This document shows, piece by piece, positions 46,401 to 56,938 of a stretch of 64,000 nt of DNA (positions are counted from its first letter, which is position 1; each line of letters opens with the position of its first letter). Source of the stretch: Pinus tabuliformis (Eukaryota > Streptophyta > Pinopsida > Pinales > Pinaceae); NCBI GenBank assembly GCA_031772625.1, contig CM062816.1, positions 1,666,141,385-1,666,205,384 on the forward strand, read 5' to 3'. Below the pieces are notes generated by a model that worked only from the letters and a program-made list of their open reading frames with translations, did not search any database and was not told the origin of the DNA. Made by a program: the position numbers and the translations under genes.

Positions 46401-47052
46401 CATATCTTCTTCTGACACTGAGTAAAAACTGCTGACAACTTTCATGATATCATGTTCTATGAAATGAATGCCTCCCAACCTAATTGAACAGCTTTCAACA
46501 AAATTCTGCCAAACAAAATATCATATGTCAATAAAAACAAAGTTAAAAAAATATAGCGAGACACTTTCAAGAACGCAAAATACAACTATAAATAACAATA
46601 CTTACGGTGTTTTGTGTCATCTCATTTACGATTTGTTTACACAACTTTGTAGATACCTCTCTTGTGTCATACAATGAATATGATAGTCGATATTTAATCC
46701 TTTCATGTGACTTGGGAGCTTTTGTAAGTACGTAAACAACTTCAGTGTTCGATACCAAACACATATCTATGACTTTTCTAATCACCTCAAAATTTCCATT
46801 ATCATTCGATATATCAATATATAGATATATATTCATATTTGTGCTTTCTTTTTCTTTCACATACCAGACTCTTGATGGAAATTTCACCTCTTTTGAATTT
46901 TTCCAGTCTGAAATTATCTTCTTATCACTTGAGGCACTTAAAAAATTTGTAGCCATGAGCTCAGGTGGAGTTTGTTCACCAATGTTTTTTGAAGATACAC
47001 CTTTAAGAGTCTTTGGTCCAGAAAGATTCATAGAAATTTTCTTTGATGCCAT
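43483..47052 (-). pseudogene. ParB-like/DNA N4/N6-methyltransferase gene with introns
   Basis: Exons read on the minus strand: 47052-46606, 46505-45113, a probable small exon in 44973-44887, 44763-44333, 44245-43945 and 43841-43483. The introns have GTAAG donors and AG acceptors. The ATG at 47050-47052 follows TTTTTCAG, suggesting a 5' UTR intron. Exon 2 has a charged linker with basic patches, then a ParB/sulfiredoxin-like segment (YYVLGGNHSVEAQRQL, about 45730-45790). Exon 4 has QGDCEDI and a degenerate motif IV (ADIPHGF, 44525-44545). Exon 5 ends in the AdoMet-binding motif I, DLFSGSG, completed across the intron by TTLACC and a GRNCIAIEKD strand in exon 6. Motif IV before motif I is the beta-class order. 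Lesions: TAA at 45553-45555, a one-base shift in an A run near 46341, and one in a G run near 44375. The joins around the small exon do not resolve cleanly. Expected role: sequence-specific DNA methylation by a mobile element. Confidence 0.72.
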
Positions 47053-47149
47053 TTTCCTGAAAAATAGAAACACATAAATCAGTAAATAACAAAAACATAT
47101 TAACTTAAATTAACAATGAAAATATATCATAAATTTTTTATTTGTATAA

Positions 47150-50100
47150 TCAGAATTGCCCAGCCACCCCTAACGGGCGGGCAGGCGGGTCAGTGGGCGG
47201 GCGGGAGGTCGGGTGAGGGACAGCGGGGCGGAGGGACAACCGAGCGGGTGAGGGCGGGTGGGGTCGGCGGGCGGGCCGGGTGGGTGTGGGCAAGAGGGGT
47301 GCGCGGGTGTGGGAAGGGGCGAGCGTGCAGGGGCACCGCACCCAGCCCCCTTCCATCGCCACGCGCCCACGCCGACCCTCTTCCCTCACACCCATCCACC
47401 TCTCCCCCATCCCTCTCGCCCCCCTTCACCCGCACGCCTTCCTCCCCCCTCCCTCCCTCTCATGCCCCCCCCCCCCCTCCTCCCTCTCACGCCCCCCTCA
47501 TCCACACCCCCGCGCCCGGTCCAAGACCCCTCGTCCCGCCCCACCCCCCGGTCCAAGACCCCTTTCCCCCTGCCCCACCTCACACTCCCCACCCACACGC
47601 TACCCCCCCCGCCCACGACCCCCCTCATCACACCCCCGCGCCCCGGTCCAGGACCCCTCGTCCCGCCCCACCCCCCGGTCCAAGACCCCTTTCCCCCTGC
47701 CCCACCTCACACTCCCCACCCACACGCTACCCCCGCACTCCCCTCTCTCCCCCCATGCCTACCCCCGTCACTCCCCACCCACACGCTACCCCCACCCATG
47801 ACCCCTCCCCATCGCCTACCCCCCTGCCCCACCTCACACTCCCCACCCACACGCTACCCCCGCCCACGACCCCCCTCATCCACACCCCCGCGCCCCGGTC
47901 CAAGACCCCTCGTCCCGCCCCACCCCCCGGTCCAAGACCCCTTTCCCCCTGCCCCACCTCACACTCCCCACCCACACGCTACCCCCGCCCACGACCCCTC
48001 CCCGCACTCCCCTCTCTCCCCCCATGCCTACCCCCGTCCACTCCCCACCCACACGCTACCCCCACCCATGACCCCTCCCCATCGCCTACCCCGCCTTCAC
48101 ACTCCCCACATCGACCCCCCTCTCGCCCACGACCCTTCCCCTCCCGCTACCCCCCCCCCCCTTCACACTTCCCCCACGCCCCCCCCTCACACTCTCCACC
48201 CCCTTCCCCCTCTACCCACACCCTCCATCCGCCCTTTCCCCCTGCCCCACCTCACACTCCCCACCCACACGCTACCCCCGCCCACAACCCCTCCCCACAC
48301 TCCCCTCTCTCTCCCCATGCCTACCCCCGTCCACTCCCCACCCACACGCTACCCCACCCATGACCCCTCCCCATCGCCTACCCCGCCTTCACACTCCCCA
48401 CATCGACCCCCCTCTCGCCCACGACCCTTCCCCTCCCGCTACCCCCCCCCCTTCACACTTCCCCCACGCCCCCCCCCTCACACTCTCCACCCCCTTCCCC
48501 CTCTACCCACACCCTCCATCCGCCCACGACCCCTCTCCACCCCCCTCACACTACCCACCCACACCCTACCCTCGCCCACGACCCTTCCCCATGCCCTACC
48601 CCCCCTCACACTCCCCACCCCGATCCGCCCCCTCGCCCATGACCCTTCCCCTCCCCCTACTCCCCGCCCACACTCCCCCCATGCCACCTCCCCTCACACT
48701 CCGCACCCCCTCTACCCACATCCTCTCGCCGCCCATCGCCCCCTCCCTACCCCCCATCGCCCCCTCACACTCCCCCTCCCTCGCCTCGCCCTACTCTCCA
48801 CCCCCTCTCCCCCCTCCTCTCCTTCCCCTCACAGTCCACCGCCCACCCCCTTTCCCCACCGCCCTCCCCTCACACTTCACACCCCCTACCTCACCCTGAC
48901 CCACCCCTCGCCCACGACCCTTCCCCTTCCCCCTAACCCCCCCCCTCACACTCACCACCCCCTCTCCCCCCTCCACCCACACCGCCCCCCTGCCCACGAC
49001 CCTCCCCGCCCCCCCTCACACCCTCCGCTCCCTCGACTTGCCCCACTGCCCACCCCCTTCGTTCCCCTCACCTCCCTCCCTTCCTCCGGCCTCCCCTGCC
49101 TCTCCCTCCCCCCGTCGCCCACGGCCCCTCCGCACCCCCTCTCCCGCCTCCCCTACAGCCCCCAGCCACTCCACACCCCCTTTCCCCCCTTCCCCACCGC
49201 CCATGACCCCTCCCCTCCCCCTCTCCGCCCACCCTGCCCTCCCTCCCTCCCTCCCCCCCTCCCTCCCCTCCCCCGGCTTCCCCCGCCCTCGCCGGCGACC
49301 CGCCCCCCCACCCGACCGGCGACCGGACGATTCCGTTGGTCAGGTGGGGGCGCCGGGGTCACGCAGGCCTCGGCCGCGCCACCCCAGCGGCCCGCCCCCC
49401 CACCGGACCGGTGGTCGAGCGATTCCGGGCGGCCCGACCAGCGGCCGAGCGATTCCCGGAATCGCCAGGCCGCTGGTTGGGCGGGGGGGCGGGCCGCCAG
49501 AGTGGCACAGGCCTCGAGCCGCACCACCCCGGTGGCCGGCACCCCCCGCCCGACCAGTGACCAGGTGATTCCTGGAATTGCCCGGCTACCGGTTGGGCGG
49601 GGGGGCGGGCTACCAGCGAGAGCGGGGGAGGTCGTGGGAGGGGCGGAGAGGGGGTGGGGAGGGGAAGGGAGGGAAGGAGGAGAGGGGAGAGAGGGTGCAA
49701 AGGGGCCTTGGGTAGTGGGTGGAGGGAGAGGTGGGGGACGTCGTGGGAGAGGAGGGAGGGAGGCAGGAGAGGAGGGGAGGAGAGGAGCATAGGGGGTAGA
49801 GGGGGGCGAGTGTGAGAGGGGGTTGGGGAAGTGGGCATGGCTGGGTGGGGAGAGAGTGTGCGGAGGGGGAGCGAGGGGGGTTAGGGGCAAGCCGGGGTTG
49901 GGGGGGCGTAGGGGGAGTGTGAGGGGGGTGGCGAGGTTGGGGCAGGGGAGGGAACATGGACGAGGGAGAGGTGGTGGGCAGTGTGAGGGGTCATGGGCGG
50001 GGGGAGGTGAGGGGATAGGTGGAGAGGGGGAGGAGGGGGAGAGCAGGGGTCGTGGATGAGGGGGGTAATGGGACGGGTGTGGGGAGGCCGTGGGAGGGGG

Positions 50101-50745
50101 TAAGGAGCAGGCTGCGAGTGGTGGAGGGTGGGCGTGGGGGGAAGGGGTCGAGTGAGAAGAGTGGGGCAGGGGGAGCGAGGCGAGTGGGAGCACGGGTGAG
50201 GTGGGCGGGGGGCTGGCTGGTTGCGTGGGGAGGGCGCGTGAGGTGAGGGGGTGGATGACGAGGAGGCCGTGCGAGTGAGAGGGCAGGTGCGGGTAGGGAT
50301 GGGAGTGTTGACGAGTCATGTGGGGATGTGGAGGGGGTAAGGAGGCAAGGGCACAGGGTGTGGTTGAAGGGGGTCAGAGTGTCGAGAGTGGGGGGTTGGT
50401 GATAGGGGGCGAGTCGAGCTGCGACATCCACCCCGGTAGCTTGCCCGCCCACCGCGGGAGTTGGGTGATTCTGAGAATCACCCAACCCCCATGACAGGCG
50501 GGCGAGCTACCAGGGTGGGCGCTGCAGCCCTCACACTCCACCCCCCCCCCCCCCCCCCCGCACCCCCTCGTGACAGGCGGGCGAGCTACCGGGGTGGGCG
50601 CTGCAGCCCTCACACCCCACCCCCCCCGCTCCCTCACACCCCGCTCGACCTCCCAGCCCACCGCGCGACACTACGACGGCCCACCCATGGCTATTGGGTG
50701 ATTGAATTTGATCGGGCCCACCATGCTCATGATAGACGTAATTGT
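47150..50745. repeat. 3.6-kb GC-rich island with skew inversion and palindromic joints
   Basis: This is an abrupt island of very high GC in otherwise AT-rich DNA. The plus strand is mainly C-rich from about 47335 to 49300, mixed to 49620, then G-rich to about 50400. The C-rich arm consists of tandem repeats; a unit containing CACACTCCCCACCCACACGC recurs at 47581, 47708, 47835 and 47960 (about 126-bp period), again at 48253, and the block 48060-48210 is duplicated at 48360-48530. The G-rich arm contains related sequence inverted. Palindromic GATTCC/GGAATC joints occur at 49417, 49447-49466, 49561-49583 and 50461-50485, with half-sites at both outer edges. A 20-base C run is at 50541-50560. It separates the two divergent genes of the transposon. 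Long Pro-rich frames here are by-products of composition. Confidence 0.8.
50434..50511. repeat. near-perfect 78-bp inverted repeat in the GC island
   Basis: Arms 50434-50472 and 50473-50511 fold back on each other. The central 25 bases (50461-50485) are palindromic except for the middle base. Confidence 0.85.
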
Positions 50746-51439
50746 TATTTTGGCTCAGAAAAATTATTAATTTAAAAAACAAAAATAAAAAAAATTATTC
50801 TTCATTAAATTAATTTAATATGAAAATTTTCAAGGAAAAAAATTTAACTTACCTTTCAATTGCGAGAATTCTTGGTTGAATATGTTGTTGATAGCAATAT
50901 AGCTACTCCACAAATTCACGAGTCTTTCAACGAACTTCAAAAAACCTGGATGTGACGTGATTGATAGTGATAATGAAATTTAATATATAAATGAAATTAC
51001 GGAGATGTTTTACCGTACGATTAATGTGGGATAATTTGTTTTAAAATATTATAAAGCGAATATTGTAGAATTGTTTTACGACGGGTTGAATGTGAGATTA
51101 ATTTGGTTTAGAATATATATTAAAAAAAAATCAATTGTTTAGTAAATATTATATACTTTAACTATTAAAATAATTAATGTAGAAGTTGTAGTTTACAATT
51201 TTAATTTTAGTGATTTATTTCGTAAAAAAAATTAGTTTACATTTTTCAATAAATTGTAGAATAAAATAATGAAGGTAAATAACTCTAACAAACTTTTTGG
51301 AGGGAAATATTTTCGTGAAAATTTTTGAAGGGAAATATTTTCGTGAAACTTTTTGGAGGGAAAATTTCATTCTTTAAGCTATATAATATCCTTAGGAGAC
51401 TCTCAATTTGTATCATTTAACATCTTCTATTTAAAAGGG
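50746..51439. other. AT-rich upstream region of the transposase gene
   Basis: Lies between the GC island and the chosen ATG; probably holds the promoter and 5' UTR. It contains a 28-bp tandem repeat just before the start. Confidence 0.5.
51293..51370 (+). repeat. 28-bp tandem repeat, nearly three units
   Basis: AGGGAAATATTTTCGTGAAA starts at 51301 and 51329, with a partial third at 51357, each preceded by TTTTTGG or TTTTTGA. Confidence 0.9.
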
Positions 51440-54400
51440 ATGGATTGTTCTGATAGTGAAGTTTCGATTTATACACCATCAACATCTTCATCGTGTAACA
51501 ACTCTATTCATATTGATGAATATAGCGGGAATTCTTCCACTATGAATAGAAAGTCAATTCTTCCACTTAGTCCTGATTCTAAGGACTATGAGAGTAGCAC
51601 TGATGAAAGAGGGGATGGAGAATTTCAAATAAATAAAGAGTCACAGGTTCCACTTAGTCCTAATTTTAAGGACTATGAAAGCAGCGGTGATGAAGAGCAT
51701 GATGGTGAAGTTCAAAAGAATGGAGTGTCACGATGTCCACTTAGTCCTAATTTTGAGGACTATGAGAGTAGCAGTTTTGAAGAGCATGATGGTGAAGTTC
51801 AAAAGAATGGAGTGTCACGGTGTCCACTAAGTCCTAATTCTAAGGACTATGAGAGCAACAGTTTTGAAGAGCATGATGGTGAATTTCAAAAGAATGGAGT
51901 GTCACGGTGTCCACTTAGTCCTAATTCTAAAGACTATGAGAGCAGCAGTGATGAAGAGCGTGATAACGAATTTCAAAAGAATGGAGTGTCAAAGTGTCCA
52001 CTTAGTCCTAATTCTAAGGACTATGAGAGCAGCAGTGATGAAGAGCATGATGATGAATTTCAAAAGTATGGAGTGTCACAGTGTCCAATTAGTCTTAATT
52101 ATAAGGACTATGAGAGCAGCAGTGATGAAGAGCAGGATGATGAATTTCAAAATATTGGAGTGTCTCAGTGTCCACTTAGTCCTAATTCTAAGGACTATGA
52201 GAGCACAGTTATGAAGAGCGTGATGATGAATTTTGAAAGAATGGAGTGTCACAGTGTCCTCTTAGTCCTAATTCTAAGGACTATGAGAGCAGCAGTGATG
52301 AAGGACAGGATGATGCACTTAGTTCTAATTCTAATGAGTATGAAGGTAGCAGTGACAAAGGACAGGATGTAGCATCTTCAATAAGTAAACAGTCACATTT
52401 TCGACATAGTCCTAATTCTATGGACTATGAGAGTAACATTGACAATGCACATGAGGAAGAATATCCATTAAACATCAAGTCAAATTTTCCATTTAGTCTG
52501 TATTCTAAGGACTATGACAGTAGCACTGAAGAAGGGGAAGATGAAGATATCCTCCAAGTCAATATTTGAAAAGTAGAGCTGATCATAGTGTGGATAACAT
52601 TCCTCTTAATGATGATGAAAATCCTTATACAAATGATGATCCAATGATGGAGATGTTGCTAAGAAATATTGTATCAAAGAGTAGGAGCAGACCTTTTCAT
52701 ATCAATGCAAGCTATTCTAGTTATACAAGGAGTAGAGCAGAATCTCTGACGAGAAGAAGTTCTATCAACGCTCTCATTTCAAGTGAATGTTGCCAAAAAA
52801 ATTGCTTGAAACATATGGATTTCACATTTGCATTAGAAAGCAGGAAGAGATATTTGTCAATGAATAAAAGCATGCAAAATTCATATTTAGTTGGGTGCAT
52901 GCAATCTACATTGTCAAGTTATGATTATCATATTAGGAATTTATTTATGTGTAGAAAAGCTTTCAAAATATTTCATTCGATTGAGAATTTTTGTCTCTCG
53001 AGAATTCAAGAAAATTTGGAAAAGGATCCTACATTTTATTCAGAAGTACGCCATAAAAGATAGTTTGGGCCATTATCAAATACTGCAATGTCATGGATGA
53101 AAGATTTCTTTTCAAAGCATGGAGAGTGTATGCCAAATAGAGAGACAATAAATATTCCAGACAATTTTTCAAGATGAGAAATCTACAACTTATACAAAGA
53201 ATATGCAGAAGGTGCTGAGGGACATGGTCGATTTATTACATGTCAATATTTTGTGAAGGTATGGAAGAAAGAATTCAACAATGTCTGTATTCCTAAGAAG
53301 ATGAGGATGGGGATTTGCAGTACATGTGCTTCTCTTAAATAAAAAAGGGAAAAATGTGAAGGCTCAAAAAGAGGTAAGCATTCATAACTTTAACTTTTAA
53401 AATTGTACAGTGATCAACTGTGAAAACATATTTCTTAATGAATTTCTTTTATGTTGTGTAGATTTAATTGTCAAAGAACTTCAGGAGCATCGAGAACAAC
53501 AAACAAACGAAAGGAAGAAGTTGTACAAGCATCGAAAGAAGTGTTATGATAATCTGAATAAATATTTGGGCTTGATAATTGATGGTATGGACCAGAAGAA
53601 AACACTTTTACCACATTTTGTTCGCACACCCAAAAATTTACAAGAGGAAAATTTTATTCAGTTTCACTTGATTGGTTGTATGGCCTTCAATTGGGAAAAT
53701 GTTGCCAAGGGTGTACTTCATAGCTCCAAATATTCATAATGATGCAAGTCTGACCATAACCATAATTCATGATGTGATTTCTCATTGGTCTGGTAATCTT
53801 CCTGAAGTTTTGTATCTACAATTGGACAACACTTGCCATGAAAACAAAAATCAGGTTGTTTTTGGATATCTAAACATGCTTGTTGAATTGAGAATTTTTC
53901 AAAAGGTAAAGGTTGGTTTCCTTCTTGTTGGGCACACTCATGATCATATTGATCAGATTTTCAGTCGTTTTTCAGTCACATTGAGGAGGAAGGAAATTGG
54001 GAGCTTGCCATCACTAATTGAATGTATTAAGAAATCATACATGCCAGAGCCTACTTTTGATGTGTTGGAAGAAACTGTTGACATGCGAAGGTTTATTCTG
54101 GGATCATATGGTGAGGGGAAATGCATTGAACAACTTAATGACATTAGCTTCCAACATCAATTTCGTATCAAAAAAATTGATGGGAAAACACTAATATGAG
54201 GCAAGAATTATTCAACTACTACATAATGGGCACTGTCATCAGGTTTGCAATTTTTGAAGGTCATTCCAGATCATCCAATATTTGCATAAAAAATATTGTC
54301 ATTACAATCAATTGGTGAAGTTCAGAATGCACGCAGACAGAATAGAGATATAAATTATTCTGATTCCCTGGAAGAAATTAAAAATGTATTAGATATACAT

Positions 54401-55247
54401 ATGAGTACTTTGACATTGCTGATTCAGTTTGGTGGGAATCATTTTTCAATAATCAAAGTGATATCATTTCAAAAACAACAAATGAAGATATACCTTTGAA
54501 AAATCCATTTGTTTGGCCACAAAATGTGTCGAATGAACATGAGGAAGTAAACATTGTTGAACAGCAACAATCTCAAGGTATTATTAATTCTTCACAGGCA
54601 GCGAAAAGAGAGATGTGTATTGGTTCCAAAAGATTTCGTGCACAACGTGAAGCCATGGAAGACCTTTATAGGGGTTCAGTACAGGATATTAAGGAGGGTT
54701 GCATGATTGCAGTGCTAGCAGATGGAGATCCCAATGGCTATCCATTTTGGGTTGCTAAAGTTATAAAAGTCTTTACATAAAATGAGGATGTTACAAGTGT
54801 TGAAGTACATTGGTATGTCACAAATACACACCCATTCAATGGTGTGTATAATCCAAAGATGGTAGTTCACAAAAAAAAATGGCGGAAAGAGAAAAAAAAA
54901 AGGGTACAAATATAAATCATCGCCGCACATACATATTAAAATTGTTTGATGTTGACATACTTGTTTATGACTTCAATTTAACAAAAAGAGGAACTCTTCG
55001 CTTCAAGATGATAGAGATTCTGAAAAGGTTGTTACCAGAAAGAACAGTGTTGACATGGGAGTCTGCTGAAACCAGTCATAGATCTAGAAGAATTTTGAAC
55101 CCTGAAATGTTGGGCATGCATGTGGACTCAGATGGGGCACTAGTTGATGAAAGAGAAGAATATGGAACATCTTTGTCAGCATCCAGTGACTCATCTGAAG
55201 ATGTGAATTCTGATGGTGTGCAAGAAAATATGAGTGATTTTGAATAA
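51440..55247 (+). pseudogene. DDE-like transposase (DUF7869-type), decayed
   Basis: I chose ATG 51440 (MDCSDSEVS). The N-terminal region is a Ser/Asp/Glu-rich tandem repeat of 29 codons. A Cys-rich segment (ECCQKNCLKH) begins near 52780. An 88-nt intron (53374-53461, GTAAGC...GTGTAG) follows. The catalytic-like core has IIDGMDQ (about 53577), QLDNTCHENKNQ (about 53820) and VGHTHDHIDQIFSRF (about 53928-53970), giving the spaced acidic residues expected of an RNase H-fold transposase. A C-terminal module (GYPFWVAKVIKV, VEVHWYV, 54735-54830) looks BAH- or chromo-like. A Ser/Asp-rich tail ends at 55247. Lesions: a deletion and stop near 52207-52235; stops at 53061 and 53174; shifts near 53700, 54400 and 54880; further stops at 54197 and 54778. 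The family name is from recall of similar proteins, not a search. Confidence 0.68.
51550..52310 (+). repeat. 87-bp coding minisatellite (29-residue repeat)
   Basis: GGAGTGTCA recurs at 51722, 51809, 51896, 51983, 52070 and 52157, exactly 87 bp apart, then at 52243 after one 86-bp unit. Each encodes a unit built on PLSPNSKDYESSSDEE with an FQKNGVS(R/Q)C linker. The 86-bp unit is a one-base deletion that breaks the frame. Confidence 0.95.
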
Positions 55248-55680
55248 TTGTTTAATACAGTTTATATAACTGATGTATGCATCGTATCTTCAAATAAAAT
55301 TAATGTTTTCCATATGGTGTTAAATGAGAAGTTATGAGGCATTTTTATGTTGTTGGATTATATGTCTTAATTATGATAAATTTTATTGTTTAAACATCTA
55401 CAATGCAATATTAAATTAGAGATATAATGTATGTTTTATTCAATATACAAATAATGACTTTTGAATTCATTTAGTGATGTAATTTGTTCATAATGTCATG
55501 ATTTTTTAATTTTATAGTTGAAAAAAAATCAATTTTTTTTTGTATCTAGCATGTTATGGTTGAAAACATGTTGAATTTATACTTAGGAAAGAAAAATGAT
55601 ATTCTACCAAAAACATTAGTGTGTTTTTCCTCATAAACAACTTTGTTTGACACATAAAAATTTGGTTTTACTAGCATTTT
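55248..55680. other. 3' region of the transposase gene
   Basis: AT-rich, with AATAAA-like sequence shortly after the stop (CAAATAAAATTAATG near 55291). No further gene. Confidence 0.55.
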
Positions 55681-55868
55681 TTAAAAATTTTGAAAATTGA
55701 CCCTAAAAAAAAAAATCATTGTTTCAGTATCATCACTTTTGTTTTGAAGCTATATTTTGCACGAAAATTTCATAGTAAATTTCATAGTCACTGCCATTTT
55801 TAAAACATGTTCAAAATTGACGCCTAAAAAATAAAAACATCGTTTCAGTATACACACTTTTCGTTTTT
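55681..55868 (+). repeat. subterminal direct repeat of the DNA transposon
   Basis: Two copies of about 68 bp (55681-55748 and 55800-55868) share TTCAAAATTGAC/TGAAAATTGAC, CCTAAAAAA, GTTTCAGTAT and CACTTTTGTTTT-like parts. Such repeats near an end can be transposase binding sites. Confidence 0.7.
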
Positions 55869-55918
55869 AGCACTGTTTTTGATGTTTTTTTGGCCAGAGT
55901 TCCCGTTTTGAGTTTATA

Positions 55919-55944
55919 GTTCCTGTTTCAAATTTTACATTGTT
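55919..55944 (-). repeat. right terminal inverted repeat of the DNA transposon
   Basis: Read on the minus strand from 55944 it pairs with the left end at 41167. A second AAACGGGAACT element lies just inside it. Confidence 0.65.
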
Positions 55945-56266
55945 TCACTCGAAAGGGTCATGTTCGGACTAGGAGTTGCAGGCTCAGTATGCAACCACGC
56001 ACTTGACATAGCGAGCAACGCATAGGGACCGTTGGGAGATACATATAATGACGAAGACGTTGCGTCTGATGAGGCATCAAGCTCTAAGCATGTGGTAAAC
56101 ATGTATTAGTGCTCGTAAGCATCATAGAAGACAAACACAGAGAAACATCTCCAAAAATAACCATTACAATATTAGAAATAAGGGGGCTCCCACTACACTT
56201 TGGGAAGTGAAACAAAAGCTTGCACTATTGAGGAAGGCTGATCCACTAGTCGTCTAAAAGAAAAAA
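55945..56266 (+). pseudogene. gypsy element 1, gag C-terminal remnant
   Basis: A frame compatible with the gag cut at 41166 runs from 55945 and soon meets stops. No zinc knuckle survives. Confidence 0.5.
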
Positions 56267-56938
56267 ATGCAAGGCAAGCCCAGGAAGACAGCGCCGAACA
56301 AGAGTACATCCATGAGCAGCAAATTGCAGAACACTCTGCCACACAACACGAATACTAGTCTTACCCTGGACACCTCGATGAGTCTACCCCCTCTGGATTA
56401 CAACATTGTGAAAGACATGAAGAAAACTCACACAAACACCAGTTTGTTCGAGTTGGCTAAGATCCAAAGTCAGCGAGACATCCTACTGCGTGCACTGGGG
56501 CAAACATCAATGGACAGCACAACATCTACCAGCAAGGGAGCAAGCACACCTCCCAGATCACTTTCAACTGTGCTAAACACACTCCAGATGGAAGAAGCAA
56601 ACTTTGTTTTCCCTCAGTTCCTACTTTCATTCGAAATATTTAACTGTAATTTTCACAACTGTTTGGTTGATTCTGGCACGACAGCCAACATCACGTTGCT
56701 CTCCATTGCAAAAAGGATCAATGCACAATGGAGCAAGACATCCACGCAGATCATCCAACTTTATTGGACATCTGTACTAGCCATTAGTGAATTTCGGGAT
56801 GTGATCATTCGACTATCTCATGACGATCAAGTTCACCAGTGTATAAACATTGTTGTTATGGGCATACCGGAAGCGTATGGCTTATTACTCAGCAGAGACT
56901 GGTCCAGCAAGTTGAACGGATACTTTGCTACAGACTAG
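56267..56938 (+). pseudogene. gypsy element 1 protease
   Basis: This frame of about 220 codons contains CLVDSGTTANI, the retropepsin active site with an intact D-S-G, and VVMGIPEAYGLLLSRDW, the closing region of gypsy proteases. The upstream part is a gag-protease linker. It ends at TAG 56936-56938. It is the right half of the element whose gag is at 40033-41166. Confidence 0.82.

Larger units (their letters stand above)
41167..55944. mobile_element. large DNA transposon carrying a DDE-like transposase and a ParB/DNA-methyltransferase gene
   Basis: The ends are inverted: AACAGTGTAAACTTTGAAAC at 41167 against AACAATGTAAAATTTGAAAC read from 55944 on the minus strand, continuing as GGGAGCT/AGGAACT. 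The flanking gag frame of gypsy 1 matches up across it, showing that it is an insertion. The simplest target duplication is the dinucleotide TC (41165-41166, 55945-55946), which is weak evidence. Contents from left: a GC-rich foreign-looking segment, a minus-strand ParB/methyltransferase gene, a 3.6-kb GC island, and a plus-strand transposase gene. The superfamily is not settled; transposase features resemble DUF7869 proteins. Both genes carry lesions, so this copy is probably inactive. Confidence 0.75.

Noticed and set aside
43483..47052. Methyltransferase gene as bacterial contamination
   Set aside because: Spliceosomal introns with GTAAG donors interrupt it and low GC matches the flanks.
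47116..49792. Long Pro/His/Thr-rich plus-strand open frames, the longest about 844 codons
   Set aside because: C-rich tandem repeats with few A/T cannot form stop codons. All three frames are open at once and the protein is low-complexity, with no domain.
49153..50319. 388-codon minus-strand open frame in the GC island
   Set aside because: Same composition effect as the opposite strand; no domain and no splice or start context.
47150..50745. GC island as bacterial or algal contamination
   Set aside because: It is repeat-built, non-coding and lies inside a transposon continuous on both sides. Misassembly remains possible but nothing in the sequence requires it.
51550..52310. 87-bp repeats as a CRISPR array
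   Set aside because: Units are contiguous, in frame and coding, with no unique spacers.
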